DNA of 64,000 nucleotides from Vitellaria paradoxa. Lineage: Eukaryota; Streptophyta; Magnoliopsida; Ericales; Sapotaceae. This document shows positions 1 to 13,301 of the stretch, piece after piece. The position numbers were made by a program, and so were the translations under genes. The stretch lies in the NCBI GenBank assembly GCA_019916065.1, contig CM034233.1, positions 19,541,936 to 19,605,935 on the forward strand. Reading direction: 5' to 3'. The notes under the pieces were generated by a model. The model saw nothing but the letters and a program-made list of their open reading frames with translations. It was not told the origin of the DNA and searched no databases. Within the stretch, counting starts at the first letter, position 1. Every line of letters begins with the position of its first letter.

Positions 1-1594
1 GCTTTTTGATGTCTGATTTTACACCTTCATATATTTACACACACAAATGTATGCAACTATATGTATGTATGCTCGCATGCATGTATGTATTCATTACAGA
101 ATGAGATCGTTTTAATGATTCGGCGAAATTGCGAGTGATCTACTGGGAATTCTCGGCTCGAACTCGGTTAAATAATTAAGATTTTTATATCCGTATCTGT
201 ATGTGATTGATTGCGTATATAATGAATGCTGCAAGTATACGATTAATCATGGTTTGAGAAAATTCGAGTTTTTCATTTCACTATTCATCTCAGACTGTGT
301 TGATAGATCTTGCTATGAACTGTCTGGACGTCGCTTCTGATATTTGTTTCAGTGTGAAAAGCTATCTTCTTGAAGGGAGCCATTCAAACAAGTTGAAGCT
401 AAAGCTATCCTTGAATTATAAATATATATATTTGAAATTATAATTGGCCAAAACCTATAAATGTTGATGTCCAAAATGTGGTGAAGTCCCTTATTTCTCT
501 CAGTGGCTTCATTTTAGGCAGGGGTGGTAATATTAGGCACAACATGAGAATATAATTCAAACACAAACCTAGCACGATACAAATACATTAACTCCAAATT
601 GACATGATTTGATCTAATTTTGAAGTTGATGTGTTTATTAAATTTTAAGATATTTGAGTATAAACATGAAGATATTTGAGTATAAACATGAAGCAACACA
701 AATCAAAACAAGTCATGAACCCAAACACAACAAGATTGTCACTCCTAATTTTAGGTGACGTAATTTCACCTCATGGGGAATTGAGACAGTAATTTGTCAC
801 AAAGGGTATGCATCCAGACACATCATCGCTACAAATTTGAAGAACATCTCTTCAAACATTCCATGGCATGTGGAGCTAGTATTAAATTAGGAGTGTTCGA
901 TGTATTTCACTGTATGTGATGGATTTCCATCTTGATATGCTGCGAAGGTCTATAAGGCTTTCTCTGTTCCTTTTTCTATGGAACATCGAGATATTGCAAT
1001 TTCATGAAGTTTAATTTCATAGCAAAATGTTATAGGTACCTGAATCTGAAATTTGATCCGATATTCCAGGTCTTTTTTTTTTTCTTGTTATTTGTTTTTT
1101 ATTTTTACCCTTTTCTCCTTCTATTTCTATGAGATTTTGTCACTACTATCTAGTAGCTACCCTCCTGACGCTTTCTTCACCGTCTTCATTCTTCTGATTG
1201 ATTACAGTAACAAGTATAATCTCTTTTTGTCTAGTGAGCTGTTCATCCGTATGCATGCTCTGATGCTCATGTTCTCTTGTTCCTTGACTTTGATATTCTG
1301 AGCCTTTGGCAGCGTTGATTTGAAGAAATGAAACTGCTTTCTAAGAAAATCAGTAAACTCTGTTTATTGTCTTATTAAAAAATATCAATAAAGTCTGTTT
1401 ATTAACTGTTGCTGTTATAGTTATGAATTACAACACTATAGCAAAATTTTATAGCAGTTCGTTTGTGAGTTTTATTTTTTGCTCTAATTATGTTCCTTCT
1501 CTTAAATTTATCCTGACCTTTTAGGAGTGATTTACTGTGTTTCTAAAGCAGAATTTAAACTGGTAGCCTATTACATCATCAAGAGAAACTAAAA
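1..1594. other. Upstream region of the PHO1-family gene, no gene seen
   Basis: No coding region is supported here. The stretch is AT-rich, with short ATGT/ATGC repeats at about 45-95 and long T runs near 1070-1090. It must contain the promoter and 5' leader of the PHO1-family gene that starts at 1595, but I cannot place a transcription start or TATA box with confidence. Confidence 0.6.
647..690. repeat. 22-bp perfect tandem duplication
   Basis: A 22-base unit (AAGATATTTGAG followed by TATAAACATG) occurs twice back to back, at 647-668 and 669-690, with no differences by eye. It has no evident function. Confidence 0.85.
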
Positions 1595-4500
1595 ATGAAG
1601 TTTGGGAAGGAATTTAAGAAACAAATGGTTCCAGAGTGGACGGAAGCCTACATGGACTACAATGGACTTAAAAGGTTACTGCAAGATATCCAACAGTTCA
1701 AACAAAGTAAGCAACCCTCAACACCCCTAAGAACCTTACACCAGAAATTAACAATGTATAGGACCTTTAGTGGTCTAAATTTGCAAGTTAGCAATCTTCA
1801 AAGGCAGGGGGATCTTGAGGAACAGGTCATAGCAGTCAACACAACACAACATGAGGACTCGAGAAAGTTATATAAAACCAATTTCCTCAGGGAAAATGAA
1901 GAAGGAGGTGAGAAAGAGGTTACTTTCTTCAAAAAACTTGATAATGAGCTCAACAAAGTCAATACTTTTTACAAGGACAAGGTGGATGAAGTATTGAGTG
2001 AAGCAACTATGCTGAATAAACAAATGGACGCATTGATTGCACTGAGGATTAAAGTGGAAAAGCCTGATTTTGACAGTTCTAGGTCTCTCAACCGTCTTTC
2101 TATGGATATTGCCACTACAATGCTGAGCATCACTTCTCCCCATAGGGGGAGGACTCCAGGTAAGTGCACAACATTTACCCTTAAAAGTGTTTCATGCATT
2201 ACTGTTAATGATGAAGTTTCAGGTTTTCAGAAACCAACTGCAACAAAAACCAAATGATGGAGAAAGAGGGAAAAAATAAATAGTGGAAGAGAGTAAGGAC
2301 TCAAATTTATTAAAGTAGGACTTAAATTTATTCTTTTAGTTTCCAAATCTTTCCCACAGAAATAAATTTTTATAACTGAATTAGATTTGTTTGATAAAAT
2401 TGCCACGGAATTTAGCCCAATGAATAAGGAATTGGCTTGATCAGTATATTATTCTTGTAAGCTTTGGGAAGTTATTTGAAACACCAGTGGTGATGTTTCA
2501 CCTTTTATCCAGACAATATTTGGGTGAAAAAATATTTCATAGGAGTAATAGATTGATATTCATTTCAGATATAGAATAAGCAGCTAGAATACTTGTCAGG
2601 GCAACAAAAGTACTTGAGACACATTGCAAGAGTATGGTACTTTGAAGTTCATACCAAAATGCCGTCAAAGTATAATTAAATGCTCCATGTGCAGGAATGA
2701 GTCATGACATGGAGTTGAGATGAATAATAATGTCAGCTAGAGAGTTTAATGACTCCCAAATGGTGATCAGTTCTGATTCTTATCGTAATAAACATCTTCT
2801 CTTCATGATATTATTTTATCTTTAAATTTCATGGTTGCATGTCATTTTTGCAGGTGGAGGTCAAATGGATTTGACACATGGAGTGAACATGAATGGTAGT
2901 TGTCAACAAGATGAATGTATTGCTTCAGAGGTCAATACAGTTCTCACGCTTGATTCTAGTATTGGATGTGGAGATGAGGTGAAAGCCAGTGATTACAAAC
3001 CAGATCCTTTAGAAATCCTTGATCATGTAAAGATTAACAATACATTTGAAAGTCCAATATCGACTATAAAAGGTGTTTTGAAGGCCTCCAAGGAGAGGGA
3101 CTTGAGTTTCAGCAAAGAGGAGCTAAGAAAAGTTGAAGAGAGGTTAAAACTTGTATTTATTGAATTATATCAGAAGCTTCGTCTCCTAAAGCATTTCAGG
3201 TAGTAGACACAGCATGGTTCACAAGACTTCTACTGTGGAAAGATATTCTTGATTTTTTGCAATCTCAATTTTTCCTTTGAATAATCAATTATCATATGTT
3301 TATTGTTTTGCAAATGAACGAAGCAGCTTTATGAACCTCTCAGCATTTTCCAAGATCATGAAAAAATACGAGAAGGTCAGATTCTCATTTTAAAGGACCC
3401 AAATGGTTCTCTAATTCTCTAAATTTCACTTTCCATTGTATGCATATTAGTAAAGAAAATGGCATTCTGAAGTTAGTATTGTAACTTATACCTGTTTTTC
3501 CCTATAAATTTATGAAAAATGCTCTCTTTCTAAGTTATTCTTGTAATAATGCAGATCACAACAAGGGGTGCATCAAGATCATACATGAAAATAGTAGATG
3601 ACTCCTACCTTGGCAGTTCTGATGAGGTTCATTTTATTGCTATATATTCCATTCCTAACATGTGAACATATTGTGGTCATTTTTAGTTGGGATTCTTTGA
3701 TCTTCATTTGGAAAACAATATAATACTATAACGCTATGTTTGGAATATGGATTTGTGGAGGGAAAAGAAAAGTGAGGGCAAATGGTATGAAAGCAAAATG
3801 TTGTGAAGAAGTAAATTTATTGAATTACTTGAGTTGACTTAGAAAAATGAGAAGATAATTAATAGTATTTGTCCAAAAAAAAATTTACTTAGTTAAGTAT
3901 AACAAAATAACACAAAGGAGTAATTTTATTTTTCATTCTTTTTCCTTTTCCCTCCATAAATCCATGCTCCAAACATAGTCTAAAGTAGTATAGCGCCATG
4001 AGAGAAATGCCATGTTCTTAATGCCAAATAAAGCAAAACACATATTTGTATGCTGTAGCATATTTCAGTGTTTAAAGCCCAAGATAACATGTTTTCATCA
4101 GTCTAAAGGCCGTCTCAGCCTTGAAGCTTGCTGGATTTTCAACTAAAGAGGTTCTTTAGATTTTGGAGAAACAATTTACTTTTAAACTAAAATTATAGAT
4201 TAGCAATTACAGCGCACATTAATGAATGTGGATATATGACTCCAATAGTGTATAGTAGGAGGGGTAATTGGCCCGAGTTATGAAGTATAGGGTTGAAAAT
4301 TGTCTTTCAAAATTAATCCTGGACTTCTCGTGTTATCCCAAAGGCCACAGTGGAAGAAGATTATGCTTGCTGGCCCTGGTCGTTGTATGAAGAACAGCCA
4401 ATTATGCTCAGTGAATCCTGAAAAACCAAAACCACACACTCTTTGACACCTCCCTCCTGGGGATATATATTTGTTGAGGGGTATTGTTTACTTCTAATGT

Positions 4501-7500
4501 GGCTCTCTTATTATTGTCCAGCCCCATAAAAATTTTGCTCTTCTGACAGGGCAAAGGAATCTTCTCCACAAAATCCAAATTGGTTAATTACTACCTTAGT
4601 GATTTACTAGCTTTGCATATATGCAAACAAGCTAATGCAAGCAACTGCAATTGTTGACAACTAATGTCAGTTGCATAACTATGATGATCAAAATGAAATT
4701 GTCTACATATAACTACAATTCCTTGTAAATAGTGGATTCTTTTCCTGTAATCTTAGGTTACTGATCTTCTGGAGAGGGTGGAAGCTACCTTCATCAAACA
4801 CTTCTCGAACTCCAACCGTAGGGAAGGGATGAAGTCACTCAGGCCAAAACACAGAAGAGAAATGCACAGAATAACATTTTTCTCGGGTAAGTATGCATGT
4901 AATAAACATTAACATGTTGCTTTTAAGTTTAAATAATCACTGTTTTAGTATTAACTAAAGATGTCCTTTCTATCTTTAAGGACCTAGGACTTTGTTCCAT
5001 CTCTGGAGTGTTATCTTCTGCTATAGTTATGGGAAACCGAAGGCGGGGGGGAATGAAATATGACATTATATGGTTTAAATCCCCCTACTAGTTAACTTCT
5101 TCTCTGCCCCATCTTAATTGCAGGATTCTTTTCTGGTTGCTCAATTGCTTTGCTTGTTGCTGTTTTTCTACATATAGCATCCAGAAAATTAATGGATAAG
5201 GGGGCCACATTGTACATTGAAGACATTTTCCCGTTTTATAGGTATTACCCACTTCTTTAAAGAGTCTTCATTTTGTACAAAAATCATTTGAAATCAGATC
5301 TTTGGGTTTTTGCTGAAATATGACTCCAAATTTCTTGTAGTTTGTATGCATATATCGTCCTACATATGCTTTTGTACGCTGCAAACATATACTTCTGGAG
5401 GCGATATCGGATCAACTATCCATTTATATTCGGTTTCAAGCAGGGAACAGAGTTGGGCTATCGGGAAGTCTTTCTCCTCAGCACTGGTCTTGCGGTGCTT
5501 GTACTTGCCACTTTCCTAGCACACTTACACCTGCAAATGGACCCCAGCGCTAAATATAATGAGAAATATACTAAACTAGTTCCTCTAGGCTTACTTACAG
5601 TGAGATTCTAAGCCTTGCTACATTTTCTTTTCTATTTACTAAGTTATAAATATTGTGGTAGCTATTTTTCATGAGCATTTCCTATATTCAGGTTGTTCTT
5701 GTCATGACCTTCTGCCCTTTCAACATCTTATATCAGTCAAGTCGCCTCTTCCTAATCCGTTGTATGTTTCGTTGTGTTTGTGCTCCTCTCTATAAGGTAA
5801 TATATTGAGATGGGTTGCAACCTCATATACAAGTTGACTTTGTTTAAATGAGCTGGTCTCAATTCTACATTTCTTTCTCGTAGGTTATTCTTCCAGATTT
5901 TTTTTTGGCTGACCAGCTAACTAGCCAGGTTCTATCTGTGTCTATGCAATTTTTGGATTTTAATAGCTAATGATTTATACCTTTAGGTTCTAATGTTGGC
6001 TGTCACCTATTGTTTGACCTCAGATTCAGGCCATAAGGAGCTTTGAGTTTTACATTTGCTACTATGCTTTTGGTGAATTCTCTCAAAGAGGAAACAAGTG
6101 TGACAGTCATGACATCGCCTACAATGTTTTCTATTTCATTGTGGCAGTAATACCATACTGGGTTCGCTTCCTCCAGGTCTCACCACCTTTCTTCATGTCC
6201 TTATTGTAGTTGTTTATCCTTTCACTCACAATAGCATTGTAAGAGGAAAACACAGGGCTGGTAGTTATTGACCTGACCTGATTGAATTTATTCACGGGAA
6301 AACTATATTGCCAATGATGTTTCTGTTAATCATGAATTCAAGATGAGTGGTGTTCATGTGTCACCTTGGTGATGAGCAGCTCAGCAGCTGTTTATATAAT
6401 CACCTTCAAACTTTATATGCAGCACATATATATATATAATTATGTACCTATACCTTTGTACTGATCATGAGCTACTTGCAAGGACAAAGCATGCCTCATT
6501 AACCTACGTACGATAAGTCTGACTGAAAATTACAATAGAAATTAAACATGTTATCCCTTCTCGCTCTTTCTTACTGTTGGAATTTATTGAGTCCTATTCA
6601 AGGCAAAACAATCCTTTACAATTTGAAATTAGTTATTCTCTTCAGTATATTTCTGGTTTAGAAATTTTATAATTCACTTGCCCATAGAAAAGTGTCCTAA
6701 AATTTATGAGCTTTGTAGTGCCTGCGCCGGGTGTTCGAAGACAGAGATGTGATTCACAGATATAATGCTTTGAGATACTTCTTGACAATTGTTGCTGTTT
6801 TAAGCCGAACAGCTTTCGAGCTAAGCATGGGAATAAGTTGGAAGGTGTTGGCTGTAGTCAGCTCGGCTGCTGCAACTGTGATGAATACGTATTGGGATAT
6901 CATGGTAGACTGGGGGCTTCTGCAAAGGCAATCAAGGAATTTTTGTCTCAGAGATAAACTCTCAGTTCCACACAAAAGTGTATACTTTGTGGCTATGGTA
7001 ATATGTTAGCAATTACTTTGCATGTTTCAATTTCCTGTCACCATTTCTATAACAATTATGTTCTGGGATTTTATTGCAGGTTTTAGACATCCTACTGAGA
7101 TTTGCTTGGCTGCAATTGTTGTTGAAATTTGATCTGCATTCCCTGCGGGGGAGGACATTTTCGGGCCTAGTTTCCTGCCTGGAAATTCTTCGCCGTGGAA
7201 TCTGGAACTTCTTCAGGTATCCTTCCATTTTCAGATAGTGCAATACATTCTGAAGAATTGTTTTATTTAACGCAATAGTAAGGTTGCTCATTTGCGGCCT
7301 AATGGTCGTCAGTTTGATCACAAACACAACTGCATAGCAATTGTTTCTTTATTGGGTACAGGACAGATCAACCTTTGGACAGTGGAGGACCATATCCCCA
7401 CCCACTAAAAAAGAAAAAGGGGAGAAAAAAAAATATATATATATATATATGAATTTTTTTGATAAAATTATATACAGAGATTGGTTCCCCTCTCAAACAA

Positions 7501-8165
7501 CTTCACTTTTATTATTATATCAAACATTACCTTTTAACCGTGATATCAAGCTCTCGAGAGTCGTTAGATTAAAATCTAAAGGTCCAGATTCATTCAAGTA
7601 TTTTTAAGATTCATTCAAAGTGTTGGATGAATCTGAACGGTTAGATTTTAATCATCTCAATTTGATGTTTGGGGGTGATATCGGGGAGCAATGTTAGCTC
7701 CCCTAAGTCAAGGGTGACGCCACATTATAACTGATGGGATTAGTTGACCCCATCAACCAATAGAAAACTTCCAAAATTTTTTTTTTTAATATTTAAAATA
7801 TTTTGGTATCTTTGACCTCATTAAATTTTTTTTTTGAACCCATCATTTTGCTTATTATTTTATAATTACTATTTAAATTTTTATATGAACCCATTATCTA
7901 AAATTCTTGGAGCCGCCACTGCCTCGAGTTCTTTCTTTTCAGCCTTGTTATTTTTCTATGATATTCCTGTGTATCACGTATTTTATTAGCTTTTGATCCT
8001 ATGATGGAAAATTACTCGCTAGTTAACGCCTCAAAAATTTGTTGCGTTTTGATCAGGTTGGAGAATGAGCACTTGAACAATGTTGGAAAGTATCGAGCAT
8101 TCAAGTCAGTCCCTCTTCCCTTCAATTACTACGACGTGGAGGACGATATTGCCAAGGATGATTAG
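1595..8165 (+). CDS. PHO1: PHO1-family phosphate exporter (SPX-EXS protein)
   Basis: This is a PHO1-type membrane protein; family members export inorganic phosphate, classically into the xylem, from Golgi/endosomal or plasma membranes. Thirteen exons join in phase: 1595-2159, 2854-3199, 3327-3375, 3555-3626, 4757-4886, 5124-5241, 5341-5599, 5692-5796, 5884-5928, 6024-6176, 6719-6997, 7080-7216, 8057-8165. The total is 2367 nt, 788 aa, a normal family length, and all introns are GT-AG. The N terminus [15 protein letters not shown] is the start of the SPX domain, which senses inositol pyrophosphates, and it fixes the start codon. SPX continues through exon 2 to [10 protein letters not shown]. 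Hydrophobic segments follow in exons 6-8, then the EXS domain from about residue 550, with [22 protein letters not shown] and the C-terminal [17 protein letters not shown]. Which family member (for example an H3- or H10-type paralogue) is not resolved. Introns 4 and 12 carry transposon debris; no exon is damaged. Confidence 0.95.
3732..3980. mobile_element. Tourist/Harbinger-like MITE in PHO1 intron 4
   Basis: Terminal inverted repeats of about 33 bases bound a 249-bp element: the left end CTATGTTTGGAATATGGATT matches the reverse complement of the right end, with a few mismatches. TAA flanks both sides (3729-3731 and 3981-3983), the 3-bp target duplication typical of PIF/Harbinger MITEs. It has no coding capacity. 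Confidence 0.75.
7563..7653. repeat. Imperfect inverted repeat in PHO1 intron 12
   Basis: Two arms, 7563-7597 and 7625-7653, are near reverse complements around GATTAAAATCTAA and GATTCAT, separated by a short loop. Outer matches (GATATC near 7541 and 7677) suggest a small degenerate foldback MITE. Splicing of the flanking exons looks intact. Confidence 0.5.
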
Positions 8166-8390
8166 GCATCATCAATATATATCTGAACTTGAGAACCTCC
8201 AAGAATATATAATTTGTGATCTAATCATGATCACCACAGATATATGATGGGAGCTGGATTAGGCTGCTATTTTAGCATCCATGTATAGAGTGGATACGTA
8301 ATTGCTTCATTCTTTGTTGGTATTGAAAAATCTGTAAGAAAAATGCTTTATTGAATCAAATTATATTTCAGAAACTAGCCCAATTTGCTA

Positions 8391-8428
<38 letters not shown>

Positions 8429-9241
8429 CAATTTAAAATGAGTGACAAGTTAAAATGTGATGCCAATCTTTTAAAGTATAGAAGGATTAGGCTAAAAATA
8501 GGATAAGAAGTAACAGAATTATTTTACATTGGAAGTCAAGTGTACTTTTCTATTATGGGCTTAAATTTTGATGTGTATTCCTTCCTTCATTTTTTCTATA
8601 CAAGAATGATTGTATGTTTGCATTATGGGCTTGAATTATTAATGTGCATTCCTTCCTTCATCTTTTATGTACAAGGATGAATGAGTTTAGGAAATGAGAT
8701 TTACTAGGTCTTTTATTTGAGTGCCAAATTAACTATTTAAGTTTTTAACCATTTAAGCCAATCAAAAATAGGTTTTTTTGGAAAAAGCCTAATAGTGAGC
8801 CATTTAAGAAGAATAACTAGACCCAATCTATAAAATTATTACTTTATTATTTTTTGTTTAAAAAATATTACTTTTGTCGTTGAAAAAAATAATAAAAAAA
8901 TATTAGAGAATGAATATTTTTATCCAATAAAGAATAGTTTAAAAGAGTTGATTTAATTGAATGGAAAATTTTAATATATAATAAAGTAATATTTTGTTTT
9001 CAAATATTAAGAATCGAACTAAAATATAGTTTGAGTCCAAAAATAATAGAAATTAAATTAAATAAACCAAATAACCAAAAATTAAATTTTGCACACCCGC
9101 GGCTGCCAAGGTGTACACGTCTACGAAGGTGACATTTATTAGAGAACTTTCCGCGACCGGTAGAAAAAGAAAACACTAAAATATAGGAATAGAGAATTTT
9201 CAGAGGGAAAATTCGTTGGAGAGAGGGTTTAAGAATCGGCC
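8166..9241. other. Intergenic: PHO1 3' UTR and spacer
   Basis: This stretch holds the likely 3' UTR of the PHO1-family gene and then the promoter and leader of the GCK-domain gene. A CT dinucleotide run lies at 8394-8425. A segment of about 73 bp (TTATGGGCTT ... CCTTCCTTCAT) is repeated almost head to tail at about 8549-8618 and 8622-8690. No gene is seen. Confidence 0.6.
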
Positions 9242-9787
9242 ATGGGAGGCCTTTTGTCCACGCCTTCAACGAACCCTAGCGAGACCCAGATGCATCACAC
9301 CACCGCCATGTCTTCCAAGGAAGAAGCTTCACAAACCCCAGAATTGAAACGAACAGAGAACGAATCGTCCAAAGCCCAAAACCCAGAGACCCAAGAACCG
9401 ATCAACCCAGCAGAAAGGGACCCAGAAGAGGAAGAGGAAGGTGAATGTGGATTTTGCCTGTTCATGAAGGGAGGCGGCTGCAGAGACAGCTTCGTTGCTT
9501 GGGAGAAGTGCATCGAGGAGGCCGAGAAGAACCAGGAGGACATTGTCGACAAGTGCTTCGAGGTCACCGGAGCTTTGAAGAAGTGCATGGAGGCGCATTC
9601 GGACTACTACGGGCCAATCCTGCAGGCGGAGAAGGCGGCGGAGGTGGAGGCTGTCAGGGAATTGGAGAATGAGAAAGCCAAAGAATCTGGGTCTTCGTCC
9701 TCGTCTAGTGATTCGGAAAAACGATTGAGTACCAAGGGATCAGAACAGGGTGATTCGAAGGATTTGGAGAAAAATAAAGGTTCTTGA
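9242..9787 (+). CDS. GCK-domain protein with CX2C and twin CX9C cysteines
   Basis: This intronless gene encodes 181 aa. The first 65 residues are polar and probably disordered, with an acidic run just before the domain. Residues 68-131 match the plant GCK domain, of unknown function, named after a conserved Gly-Cys-Lys. The cysteines are C69-x2-C72, C80-x9-C90 and C105-x9-C115, followed by SDYYGPI. The tail is charged, with a serine run at 150-156. The twin CX9C pair is the hallmark of the helical-hairpin proteins oxidised in the mitochondrial intermembrane space, and the extra cysteine pair just before it recalls Mia40. The family link to GCK is firm; a mitochondrial or redox role is my inference. 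There is no classical signal peptide or membrane segment. The ATG at 9242 is the first in frame; M17 and M23 are possible alternatives. Confidence 0.85.
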   Translation: MGGLLSTPSTNPSETQMHHTTAMSSKEEASQTPELKRTENESSKAQNPETQEPINPAERDPEEEEEGECGFCLFMKGGGCRDSFVAWEKCIEEAEKNQEDIVDKCFEVTGALKKCMEAHSDYYGPILQAEKAAEVEAVRELENEKAKESGSSSSSSDSEKRLSTKGSEQGDSKDLEKNKGS

Positions 9788-11398
9788 TTTGGGGAATTTT
9801 ACACGTGCCCCTGGAGGAAAATCACAGTGCTTTTTGTTAGGAAGTAGGAATTCAAAGGAAATTTTTTTGAGGTAATTATGAGATCTCATGACATTTTTGA
9901 TATGTATTTGGAATAAGTTTACTGAAGTTTACTTGAATCGCCCAATTCTTCCAGTTGAAATACTAGTTACCATTGTTTTTTCTTGGTCATTTTGTTTCTT
10001 AATTGGATCATGTGTCAGTCTGGCAGCTAAATATGTGATGCAAATTGTTTTGAATTGAAAATTGGTCATTTGTGGAAGAATAGACTGATTTTGTTGGATG
10101 ATCATAGCTCCTGCTAGGGCATAGTTAGAGTTAACTGGGGATCTAATATGTGGTATGAAAATGTGAGATATGGTGCATTTGGTACATGTCTTCCGATATT
10201 TTTCATCAGCAGGGATCAATAAACATTGCTTGAGATTGATAAAATGCATGTACTTGATTCTTTGGAATAGTCTCCCCCTCCATTTGCAACCTTTACTGTT
10301 TGAACTGGTCTCTCTGGTAGGTTATCAAGCTCACAGGGTTTGAGCCTGTCTTATCACCACTAATTTTTATGCCTTCTAATTGTCATTGTGCTTGCCCCAT
10401 TTGGACGAGGGGTTTCTGTTCTTCATCTATTTGGTAGTTTGACCTGACGGCATTGATATCCTCGGTATCATAGAGAAACAAACACTTGCTGTTACTTTTG
10501 GGTGGCATAATAAGATTATGTTTTGTTGTAAAGAGAGGATGTTAATGTAATCGCAAACAGATGGGTTTGAGAGAAGCTACTGATTTTACCTGCATGTATT
10601 GGAAACTTTGCTTTTAGGCAAGAGTGGAAGGCAAAGAATCCAATTCTCTATTCAGAGATATTCCTTCCTAGCGGGGCTTATTCATAGTCATAGGCCAGAA
10701 AACTTGTGTGTGCATTAGTAAGTCGAACCATTCATGTGTTTGAATGTGTGAGAGGGAGTGTTGGCTAATGGGTAATGGGACAAATTGGCCTCATCTTCTA
10801 TTATTCATATCTACTTTGTGGATTTAAGTTTAACAAATATGATAGAGCTTGACACTGGTCTCATCACCTCTTAGCACATCTTCACCACTTCAGATTTCTA
10901 TATTCACTAATTTGAGTCGTGAATGAACTTTGCATTGGATTCCAGTTTCTTAATCCATCAATGTAAAGTTGTTATATGCTGAAATATTAGGAAGGAAAAC
11001 TAGAGTACTAATACTCAGGCTGCTGCTTTGTGGGATAGTTTTTTTCATAAAACCGATGATTTTCCCAACCGAAGTTAAGCCAGCTTTACATGAAGAAGAT
11101 TTGGTGGGTTTTTTATCCCACATTGGAAGGTAGACCTCAAAATATATGAAAGAGCGACTAAGTTTTTCTAGTTAGTTTCCGCCTTAGTTTTTTATGTTGA
11201 GCTGGGGGACAGACCCATCACTATTCACAAACTTTTTTTTTCTTTTGGTAAGTACTATTCACAAACTTGGTTTACTCCGTGGCAATCTGTTTTTCTAGTT
11301 AATTTCTACCTTTGTTTTTTATGTTAAGCTAGGGGACAGACCCATCACTATTCACAAACTTGGTTTACTCTGTGGCAATCTATCAGTTAATTCCATTT
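9788..11398. other. Intergenic spacer, no gene seen
   Basis: This holds the 3' UTR of the GCK gene and then unassigned sequence without a supported coding region. An imperfect direct duplication (GGGGACAGACCCATCACTAT ... CTGTGGCAATC) covers about 11,160-11,385. Confidence 0.55.
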
Positions 11399-12712
11399 TT
11401 TTTTTATAAATAAATATTTTATTAATAGAATAATGAAAAAAGACATTAAGAGAATGCCCAAAACAATTACAATTGGACTCCCCTATTTAAATTGATATAT
11501 TCTCAATGAAGTACATGTAAGATGTGTGAGTCTAAACCCGGATTTATACCTCCCATGTAACCAACTATACGGTGTAGATAGAAAAAGACTTTTCGCTTTG
11601 GATAAGTGTAGAGGGTAATTCCACCCTTCAAAACTCTTTCTATTTCTTTCCCTCCAAGCAAGCCAAAAGATGCAACGACGGTAATTCTGCCTCTTCAAAA
11701 TTTCTTCTATTTATTTCCCTCCAAGTAAGCCAAAAGATGCAACTAGGAGTAACTCCCCATGTCCTTTGCCTTGCTGAACTTCCTTTGTAGCCCCACCATG
11801 CTTGCTACAGTCTTTAGTGTCTTTTGGGAGACCCATTGAATGCTGGCCAGAAAAACATCCTATAAACATCTGACCCATTTACAATAAATCAACAAACGTT
11901 CAATAGACACTCTCTTCTTTATATATGGAACACCTATTAACCATTTGAAATCCGCTAATCTGAAGATTGTCAATTGTAAGGATCCTCCTAACCACCCACA
12001 ACACAAGAAATGTAACCTTAGATGGTGCTTTTGTTTTCCAAATTTTATCTCACGGGAAAACCTCAACCTGTCCCCTGGTCAAGAAAAGATAAAGTGATTT
12101 CAACACAATCCCCAGCAATGAATAACAAGCATTTCACCCCATCACCCCCCCCCCCAAACTCTGAACCAATGAGGGTGTAAATATTCCAACAACTCCACCC
12201 TCCTATTTACTTCCGAATCAGAAAGATTCTTACGAGGGATAATGATACAAGCTAGTATTCCATCTGCTGACTACTTCATCCACTCTTCCACTGATACCTC
12301 CTTGCTCCTTGCCAATGTAAATAAATTCGGGAATAAGTCTTGCAGGCTGCCCCTAGGGATCCACTTATGCTTCCAAAACTTTTTGTCACCCAACCCCACC
12401 TACCACCGAAAATGAACCTTAATCTTGCCTCACCCCTTTCTAATCCATCTCCAAACTCCCACCACGTGAGAACCCTGCCCCACTTTCATGCTCCATCCAT
12501 CCCACTCCTCCCCGAACTTGGAAACCACTACTCTTCTCTACAATTTGTCTATCTTGCTAGCGAATCTCCATAGCCATTTACCTAACAGGGCTTCATTGAA
12601 TTGCTTCATGCATCTAATCCCTATTCCTCCTTCCTTTACTAGGGCTGCAGACAGTGCTCCACTCCACCGGATAATATCCGCTAATTTTGTTACTTGTTAG
12701 GCAAAGTTTATG
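11399..12712 (-). mobile_element. Degenerate LINE (L1-type) 3' region, left copy
   Basis: Read on the minus strand, this is the C-terminal part of a plant L1-type LINE ORF2. It shows GIGIRCMKQFNEALLGKWLW, VSKFGEEW, GVWRWIRKG and KKFWKHKWIP from about 12,690 to 12,340, then the zinc-binding tail around WLAWRERNRKSFEG near 11,660. In-frame stops and frameshifts make it inactive. The T run at about 11,398-11,408 is its poly(A) tail. A 62-bp internal tandem duplication lies at about 11,627-11,750. The boundary of the segmental duplication (12,118) falls inside this element, so only its right part is repeated at 23.8 kb. Confidence 0.8.
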
Positions 12713-13259
12713 TGATTGTGTGGTGAGACTAAAGTTTTGAACTCAGAGTCGGGGAATAAAGAAGGAGCTGAGTATACAACTTATTTACAGATGAATGGCT
12801 GGGATGAAATGGAACTTACAACATGGAACAGCAGTCCTCAGATCAATATTGTGAAAAACATGTGGATGGCGGATCACAACCCTCAAACCCTCTCATTTTG
12901 GTCGTCAATGGTGGAGGTTTAATAACCCTAAAATTTTGAATTTTTTTATATGCATATTATTTTAATATATTATTAAAAATTTGATTTTAATATAAATATT
13001 ATTTATATATATATATATTATATAAAATTAAAGGGTTAAAAGTTGACCATGTGGAGGCTTTGTTTAGGAATTATTTTTCTTTTTCTATTTTTCTTACTTG
13101 GCCCCAAGTATATCATGTGTATACATATAGGAAAACTCGGTGAGAAGCGAACTGAAAAAAAAATGCTCAAATGTGGCCACACATGGCCACTTGCCCTAAG
13201 AAATTGTGGGCAAAATGTTGCCAGCAAAGTCACTTTTGCTTGCTGATCAAGTATTAGCC

Positions 13260-13264
<5 letters not shown>

Positions 13265-13300
<36 letters not shown>
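13265..13300. repeat. (TG)18 microsatellite
   Basis: Eighteen uninterrupted TG units, followed from about 13,320 to 13,410 by a purine-only GA/AAG-rich tract. Confidence 0.95.

Positions 13301-13301
<1 letters not shown>

Noticed and set aside
2160..2257. Extension of the first PHO1 exon to a stop at 2257
   Set aside because: The exon ends at a good GTAAGT donor at 2160 and the downstream exon continues the SPX domain in phase; the extension is intron read-through.
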